A stretch of 64,000 nt of DNA from NCBI GenBank assembly GCA_965262485.1, contig OZ253540.1, positions 3,224,001 through 3,288,000 of the forward strand. Direction: 5' to 3'. The notes under the pieces are model-generated. The model was given only the letters and a program-made list of their open reading frames with translations. It was not told the origin of the DNA and searched no databases. Positions 59,618 to 64,000 of the stretch are shown here, one piece after another. The stretch's first letter is position 1. The number at the start of each line of letters is the position of its first letter. This DNA comes from Bin87 sp965262485. GTDB taxonomy: Bacteria > Chloroflexota > Dehalococcoidia > Lucifugimonadales > UBA3495. The position numbers were made by a program, and so were the translations under genes.

Positions 59618-60398
59618 CTCCCTCTCCCTCAATGGGAGAGGGCTGGGGTGAGGGTGAAACGCCCTTGTCAAATGCTCCCTAATGGAAATTTATCTATCGA
59701 GCCGTCCCAATACGCTAGACAACTACGGTACAGATCAAGGCGAAGCGCTGCGCTCTCCCATACTGGGCTGGTGGTGGGCAATGTGGCTCATCTCTATTTG
59801 GGTTGTCGGATTTACAGTTCAGATTATCGTTGAAATTATCTATGGAGACGATACTATCGAGGAACTGATAGCCGTCAATTACGTTAGCATAGTATCGAGG
59901 CGATTTCGCTACTCGGGATTTGGCTCAACGGCGGCTGAAAGCGTTCAATTCTGCGACGTATTTCGTTTCGGCATTTTGCCGCCTCCAACGGACATTTCAC
60001 CTCGCCGGCTGGGTTTGACGCGGGGCTGCGGAGACGTTGGGTTGGCTGGTGCGGGAAAGTGGCGTTGGTGCCCTTCTGCTGCTGACCAGAATTCGGACCA
60101 ACTGAAGGTCCCGACAAACTCGAGCCAATGTCAAGCGGCCCGACCCACACAGGGTGGAGGCCGCCTAAAAATGACAAAATTGATATCGGTGGTGCCAATC
60201 CCACATATTGATGGCATTCGACACCAACTTCGCGGTTTCCCTTTGTTCGCTAGTCTGCAACATCGCCGGCATCAAGAGAAACGGATACGAAGCGTGCTGG
60301 CGAGCAACAGTATTCGTAAGGCTGACAATTACTATCAAGATTTATGATAATCCCGCCCAGCCCATCAGATTGGGCAAAATTGCAAAGGGGTGAACCTT

Positions 60399-61208
60399 AT
60401 GGGTCACAATGTTCTAAGAGTCATAGCACCGCTGCTCCTGTTGGCGTCATTGCTTGCACCCGGGTTGGTGTTTGGAGCCACCAACACACAAAGCGGCGAG
60501 GAACCCAGAGCGACAGACAGCGTGCGAATCAAGGTCAACGGCGTAGCATTCGAAGGAGAAGTAAGGCAAGGCGACGTAGTTCATCGGGGCACTGTAGGGG
60601 ACGTGAAGTGCGACGCACCCGATATATCAATCCAAATGCGCGGCGACGTAAAGCGGGTGGTGGTGGGACCAGAAGAGGATACGTGCAACTTTGAGGTCAA
60701 AGTGTTGGAAATGAACGACACCCCAGCACCGACCGACGACAGCAACGCCTCCAGTCAGTTCCAGACCTCTGCTGGTTGGACATGGCGGGTGGAATCGCTG
60801 GCAAAAATCGTAGGCATCAACTCCATCGACGACTTGACCAAGACCAGGTCATGGTTCAAATTCAAGACCAGCATTATCACCGGCGGGGGAACCCTTCACT
60901 CTGGTTTCGGTCAAGCCGGCAGCTGTTGGGGCAAGCATTTCCCGAAGCCGCCGTACTACTACTACGTTGACGTATGCACCCTGACGGACTACGACATGAG
61001 CAGCTCTACCGAAATGTACTCAAAGACAGAGGGCGAATTCATCCACACTTTGATTGACTCTTTCGAGCACCGAGTTACGTCAAAAGCCATCGCCTATGCT
61101 GGCGAAGGAGTGCCCGATATGTTCGGCAACGACTGCCGGGGATACAGCATACCAAGCCTCAGCAGCTTGGAATGCGAATTGTCCTGGGAGTACGTGGGGT
61201 ACCAATAG
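60399..61208 (+). CDS. Secreted protein of unknown function
   Basis: The protein has 269 residues from ATG 60399 (GTG 60390 is also possible), with AAAGGGG as ribosome site. A signal peptide is clear (VLRVIAPLLLLASLLAPGLV, cleavage near FGA-TN). The mature part begins with a low-complexity segment and a beta-type domain (VRIKVNGVAFEGEVRQGDVV, HRGTVGDVKCDAPDISIQMR). The C-terminal half has Trp and Cys at regular spacing (SAGWTWRVESLAKIVGI, GSCWGKHFPKPPYYYYVDVC, NDCRGYS, ECELSWEYVGY). I do not recognise it. It is the main cargo of the element and is followed 21 nt later by a small membrane protein. Confidence 0.7.
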   Translation: MGHNVLRVIAPLLLLASLLAPGLVFGATNTQSGEEPRATDSVRIKVNGVAFEGEVRQGDVVHRGTVGDVKCDAPDISIQMRGDVKRVVVGPEEDTCNFEVKVLEMNDTPAPTDDSNASSQFQTSAGWTWRVESLAKIVGINSIDDLTKTRSWFKFKTSIITGGGTLHSGFGQAGSCWGKHFPKPPYYYYVDVCTLTDYDMSSSTEMYSKTEGEFIHTLIDSFEHRVTSKAIAYAGEGVPDMFGNDCRGYSIPSLSSLECELSWEYVGYQ

Positions 61209-61229
61209 AAGGCGAACAGGGGAAATGGA

Positions 61230-61487
61230 ATGGAGGCTGTACTTTGGATAACACTTTCGACATTGCTCATCGTGGCAGGAGTGGCACTGGCATACTTCAA
61301 ACGCGCCAGATGGTGGTGGGGAGGTGCATTGGTGGTGCTGGGCGTCATCATAGCCGTAGTTATGCTCTTGGGTCCATATTTGTTTCCCAGCGAGACAATT
61401 CCGGCGGTAAGACTATCGCAGCACGAACGCCAACATGAGCTATCCCGGAATCGGGTAGAGGTGGGAGAAGGGAGGGGAAAAGGTTAG
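61230..61487 (+). CDS. Small membrane protein
   Basis: The protein has 85 residues with two hydrophobic segments, MEAVLWITLSTLLIVAGVAL and WWWGGALVVLGVIIAVVMLL, followed by a charged tail (QHERQHELSRNRVEVGEGRG). It lies 21 nt after the secreted protein and probably shares its transcript. There is no family match I can name. An inhibitor or anchoring role for its partner would be speculation. Confidence 0.55.
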   Translation: MEAVLWITLSTLLIVAGVALAYFKRARWWWGGALVVLGVIIAVVMLLGPYLFPSETIPAVRLSQHERQHELSRNRVEVGEGRGKG

Positions 61488-62064
61488 CCAGAGGGCACTG
61501 AGAGCTGTGCGCAATCTGGAAAGCGGTATCGCGGCTTGGCGGTACCGCTTTCCAGTTCGGTGGCACCAGATGCGGAGGAGTTCCGGCACCAAATGTGCCA
61601 ACGCCTAAGGGCAATTGAACACGACATGGTTGGAATCGGGCGTAATGTGCCGTCTACGGTCAGCCCAAGAAAAACGCATCGGTTCCTAAACAACGACGCA
61701 CGCAAAATGACCTAGCTAAGTAGTTGCGCCTCGATTTCCAAGGCACAAAACACTAGGACGCAACAGGTTTGAATTACCCGAGGCCGTGATGACGTAATCC
61801 GCCATCAGTTTTACGACATTCGCTGTCACAATCGGGAAATTTGAGTAGCGAAATTTCCTCCATAGTATCGGACATTTTGGTTATACTGGCGGGCATCTTC
61901 GCGTTCATGGTGGCACGACAAATAACGGCCTTTCAGGATACACTCTGGGACGAGATCTCAAAAACAGCCACTGGCATCGTAGCTGTCGAAGAGTAGCCAG
62001 CCGCCTTGGCGCCGTTTGCTATAATAGCATCAGCGCAATCCAACATTGCGCCGGGGGAACTACC
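61488..62064. other. Gene-free stretch with element right end and promoter
   Basis: A GC-rich inverted pair (CGGTATCGC/GCGGTACCG-like, about 61525-61550) could end the cargo transcript. The right terminal repeat of the element is at 61842-61860. An extended -10, TGCTATAAT (62017-62025), lies 40 nt before the MNT gene. No other gene. Confidence 0.45.
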
Positions 62065-62670
62065 ATGAGCAAACGCGAAACCACCGCCGCGCAGCGGAAT
62101 GCAATCGCCGCCTTCTGCCAGCAGCACAGCGTCCGTCGCCTTACCTGGCTCTACGAACCCGTCCGGATCGGCCCGGACGCTGACAGCGAGGTGGCTTTCC
62201 TGATTGAGTTCACCCGGAACGACACACCGTCGCTGTCCACGCTGGCCAAAATGGAAAGTGAATTCAGCCGCATCCTGGGCCTGAAAACCGACCTGCATCT
62301 CTATATCAGGGATTTGTACTTGTGGAACACCCCCAGGGAAGGGGAGATAGAGTACGACCGTGCTGACTATATGGAGATCCCGCTGCCACGCGAGGAAATC
62401 GCTGAGTTCTGTCGCCGCCACAAAATCAAGCGGTTAGCCCGCTTTCCTCGTCCCCGCCGGGATAGCATCATCAACGTTGCCGACGTTGATTTTCTGGCCG
62501 AATTTGCTCAGGATGCCAAATTATCCTGGGGAACGCTCGGCGTCGCCGGCGAACTCGGAGAGCTCCTCGGCTGTGTGGTGGACATAGAACTCTCTTCCGA
62601 AGAGTTTCCTACCGACCTTGAGGAAATTTTCCGTGACACAGCGACATTCCAGACGGCCCCCGCCAACTGA
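62065..62670 (+). CDS. Tandem MNT nucleotidyltransferase-like protein lacking the GS active-site motif
   Basis: The protein has 201 residues with two MNT-like units. Unit 1 is NAIAAFCQQHSVRRLTWLYE, then DSEVAFLIEFTRNDTPSLST. Unit 2 is REEIAEFCRRHKIKRLARFP, then VADVDFLAEFAQDAKLSWGT. Active MNT proteins read LFGSxARGD and D-x-D at these points. Here the GS is replaced (LYEP and FPRP) and one Asp is missing in unit 1. So the protein keeps the fold but has probably lost AMP transfer. It overlaps the HEPN gene downstream, as in MNT-HEPN toxin-antitoxin pairs where MNT neutralises the HEPN RNase. Confidence 0.72.
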   Translation: MSKRETTAAQRNAIAAFCQQHSVRRLTWLYEPVRIGPDADSEVAFLIEFTRNDTPSLSTLAKMESEFSRILGLKTDLHLYIRDLYLWNTPREGEIEYDRADYMEIPLPREEIAEFCRRHKIKRLARFPRPRRDSIINVADVDFLAEFAQDAKLSWGTLGVAGELGELLGCVVDIELSSEEFPTDLEEIFRDTATFQTAPAN

Positions 62671-63700
62671 AGCCAAACGGATAGGCCATATCATCAATCA
62701 CGCCCAAGAAGCCATTGCCATTCTAGGCGACGCTACACTGCCCGACTTGGTAAGCAACCGAACGCAGCAGTTCGCTCTCAACTACCTAATAACGGTTGTC
62801 GGCGAAGCCGCCAATAAACCTGCCGACGCAACTCGCGCTTCTCTGCCTATGGTTCCTTGGTCGGAAATTATCGGTATGCGGAATATTCTCATTCACCAGT
62901 ACTACATCGTCGAGCCGCGCGTTGTACACGATACGGTAGTCAATAGCCTGCCCGTACTGATTGCGGCACTCAACGCAACCACCCACAACCCCCAAGGAGG
63001 CCAACACCATGAGCGTTGCCATCGGCTATGTCCCCGGAGCCTTCGGACAGGGGGGCGACGACCCCTCCTTCCTGCGGACGCTGGTGGAGCTGGGCGACAA
63101 ATACGAGTACGACTCCATCTGGCTCAGCGACCGCATTTGCAGCGAGCGATTCAGCCTGGAACCCATAGTCGCCCTGTCCCTGGTGGCCGGTTATTCCGAA
63201 CGCCTGAAGTTCGGCACCAGCGTCCTCGCCCTGCCTCTGCGGAACCCGGTGGTTCTCGCCAAGCAGGTTGCCACGCTGGACTGGCTGTCTCAGGGCCGGT
63301 TCTTCCCCGCCGTCGGCCTGGGTCAGGAAGACCCCGACGAATACGAAGCCTGCGGGGTGCCCAAGGCCGACCGCGCTCGCCGCACCGACGAGGCCATCCA
63401 GCTGATGCGCCGTCTGTGGCAGGAGGAATACGTAACCCACGAGGGCGATTTCTTCACCACCCACAACGTCTCGGTTACGCCCCGCACCTTCCTGAAACCC
63501 TCACCGCCCGTCTGGATCGGCGGCCGGAGTCCGGCGGCGGCCCGGCGCGTCGGTCGCGTTGGCGACGGCTGGCTGGTCTCCAGCGCTACCCCCGAGGAGG
63601 TGCGCTCCGGGCGCGAGATCGTGTTCGAAACCGCTCAGCAGTACGACCGCGAAATCGAAGAAGACCACGTCGGCGTTCTCATTGGTTACTACATTTGTGA
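62633..63700 (+). CDS. HEPN (DUF86/HepT-like) toxin, open frame runs on without stop
   Basis: From GTG 62633 the first 115 residues are a HepT-like HEPN domain: RIGHIINHAQEAIAILGDAT, NYLITVVGEAANKPADATRA and PWSEIIGMRNILIHQYYIVE, with the catalytic RNxxxH in RNILIHQYY. The domain ends near 62990. The frame then stays open for about 700 nt inside the LLM oxidoreductase gene in another frame, giving low-quality Arg/Pro-rich sequence, so the natural stop seems to have been lost. Either the protein has a non-native tail or the gene is silent. It overlaps the MNT-like gene by 38 nt. Confidence 0.65.
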   Translation: MTQRHSRRPPPTEAKRIGHIINHAQEAIAILGDATLPDLVSNRTQQFALNYLITVVGEAANKPADATRASLPMVPWSEIIGMRNILIHQYYIVEPRVVHDTVVNSLPVLIAALNATTHNPQGGQHHERCHRLCPRSLRTGGRRPLLPADAGGAGRQIRVRLHLAQRPHLQRAIQPGTHSRPVPGGRLFRTPEVRHQRPRPASAEPGGSRQAGCHAGLAVSGPVLPRRRPGSGRPRRIRSLRGAQGRPRSPHRRGHPADAPSVAGGIRNPRGRFLHHPQRLGYAPHLPETLTARLDRRPESGGGPARRSRWRRLAGLQRYPRGGALRARDRVRNRSAVRPRNRRRPRRRSHWLLHL

Positions 63701-63935
63701 CGATCAGGAGGCTGGCGAAGCCAAATCCGAGCAGTTTGTTACTCGTCAGCGTCCCGACGCCCATTTCACCGAGTACTCAGCCGTCGGCACCTCGGAGCAG
63801 ATCGGTAATTTCATCCAACAATATGTTGACGCCGGCGGGTATAAATTCGTGATCCGTCCCCTCTGCTCCGGCGCCGAATCCATGGAACAGCTGGAACAGG
63901 CCGGCGAAGAAATCCTGCCCCGTTTCCACACTTAA
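63009..63935 (+). CDS. LLM-class (F420/FMN-dependent) oxidoreductase
   Basis: The protein has 308 residues from ATG 63009, with AAGGAGG nine bases upstream; the longer frame from 62961 is not needed. It has the luciferase-like TIM barrel: SVAIGYVPGAFGQGGDDPSF, LGDKYEYDSIWLSDRICSER, VAGYSERLKFGTSVLALPLR, NPVVLAKQVATLDWLSQGRF, GLGQEDPDEYEACGVPKADR and VWIGGRSPAAARRVGRVGDG. It resembles F420-dependent reductases such as those of the Mer/FGD class, but the substrate is unknown. It is transcribed after the MNT-HEPN pair in the same direction. Confidence 0.9.
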   Translation: MSVAIGYVPGAFGQGGDDPSFLRTLVELGDKYEYDSIWLSDRICSERFSLEPIVALSLVAGYSERLKFGTSVLALPLRNPVVLAKQVATLDWLSQGRFFPAVGLGQEDPDEYEACGVPKADRARRTDEAIQLMRRLWQEEYVTHEGDFFTTHNVSVTPRTFLKPSPPVWIGGRSPAAARRVGRVGDGWLVSSATPEEVRSGREIVFETAQQYDREIEEDHVGVLIGYYICDDQEAGEAKSEQFVTRQRPDAHFTEYSAVGTSEQIGNFIQQYVDAGGYKFVIRPLCSGAESMEQLEQAGEEILPRFHT

Positions 63936-64000
63936 ACATCCCCTCTCCCAGAGGGAGAGGGTTAGAGTGAGGGCGCTATGACCACCGCAAAACCAATCCT
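63936..64000 (+). other. Repeat hairpin and possible start of the next gene
   Basis: A CCCCTCTCCCAGAGGGAGAG-type repeat hairpin (about 63940-63960) is followed by TTAGAGTGAGGG. ATG at 63978 opens MTTAKPIL and runs off the window edge, so nothing can be said about the product. Confidence 0.3.

Larger units (their letters stand above)
59897..61860 (+). mobile_element. Cargo element with terminal inverted repeats and perfect 9-bp target duplication
   Basis: The left end is GAGGCGATTTCGCTACTCG at 59897. The right end, read inward from 61860, is GAGGAAATTTCGCTACTCA. CATAGTATC stands immediately outside both ends (59888-59896 and 61861-61869), nine of nine identical. The element is 1964 bp with two genes on the plus strand and no transposase. 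The left 70 bases match the ends at 1447-1518 and 3990-4060. Confidence 0.8.

Noticed and set aside
59682..60347. Plus-strand frame of 221 codons before the secreted-protein gene
   Set aside because: It crosses the left terminal repeat and target duplication of the element, its sequence is not protein-like after the first 60 codons, and no ribosome site is seen. The first part (membrane-like, WWWAMWLISIWVV type) might be a chance frame.
1..64000. Reassigned TAG codon as an explanation for the internal ambers
   Set aside because: Many intact genes end in TAG, including ietS, the tartrate-type dehydrogenase and hicB at 42939, so TAG is a normal stop here.

Overview
The window comes from a GC-rich bacterial chromosome. 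My best guess is a Chloroflexota member of the Dehalococcoidia/SAR202 type. That placement is an inference from the F420-type LLM oxidoreductase, the mitochondrial-type aconitase, the paired Amt and glutamine synthetase genes, and the heavy load of short dispersed palindromes. No rRNA or tRNA gene is visible and nothing here fixes the taxonomy.

Layout. (1) 1-11.4 kb is an accessory, defence-like island. It holds the C-terminal end of a SNF2-type helicase, a frameshifted IS630 transposase, a serine dehydrogenase proteinase (SDH) gene with an internal amber codon, an ietAS-type pair (AAA ATPase plus subtilisin-like protease), an HNH nuclease gene with another internal amber codon, and an Nmad3-type putative nucleotide-modification protein. 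(2) 11.4-23.4 kb is a mobile-element zone: a decayed IS1182-type element, a 0.5-kb mini-element carrying a retropepsin-like gene, a serine-recombinase element with an XRE regulator, prophage remnants (capsid and prohead protease), and a tcmP/Gp37-like pair in which tcmP has a G7 frameshift. (3) 23.7-35.6 kb is mostly core metabolism: L-aspartate oxidase, a VOC protein, a GNAT-aminotransferase fusion, aconitase, ferredoxins, an Lrp/AsnC regulator and an EamA transporter. It is interrupted by a transposon-like cassette with a tandem PemK/MazF-like gene. (4) 35.7-39 kb is a second cassette with secreted or membrane proteins. (5) 39-43.5 kb holds a PEP-mutase/isocitrate-lyase-like enzyme, a DCC protein, a GxxExxY gene between inverted repeat arrays, an esterase, a Uma2 nuclease, a HicBA pair and a YhhQ-type transporter gene. 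(6) 44-53 kb is a nitrogen-assimilation cluster of two glutamine synthetases and two ammonium transporters. It contains a duplicated HicBA module and four MITE-like repeats. Arrays of 11-bp direct repeats resembling GlnR-type operators lie before both amt genes. (7) 53.5-64 kb holds a sulfurtransferase, an isopropylmalate/tartrate-type dehydrogenase, a HicA plus double-HicB module between 60-bp direct repeats, a truncated ImuB-like gene, an epimerase, a third cassette, a degenerate MNT/HEPN pair and an LLM oxidoreductase.

The most distinctive feature is a family of cargo-carrying elements with no transposase gene. They share an 18-19 bp terminal inverted repeat (GAGGCGATTTCGCTACTCG). One copy has a perfect 9-bp target-site duplication (59897-61860). 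Two others carry a toxin-like module (31654-33059) and secreted proteins (35693-38989). Two lone right ends lie at 1501 and 4043. A second striking feature is a short palindrome (GCCCCGTACTNGATACGGGG) scattered through the window. It has inserted twice, in frame, into the IS630 transposase gene and also sits inside other repeats. Many accessory genes carry a single disabling lesion (amber, opal, frameshift or lost start or stop), so the accessory regions look like they turn over quickly.
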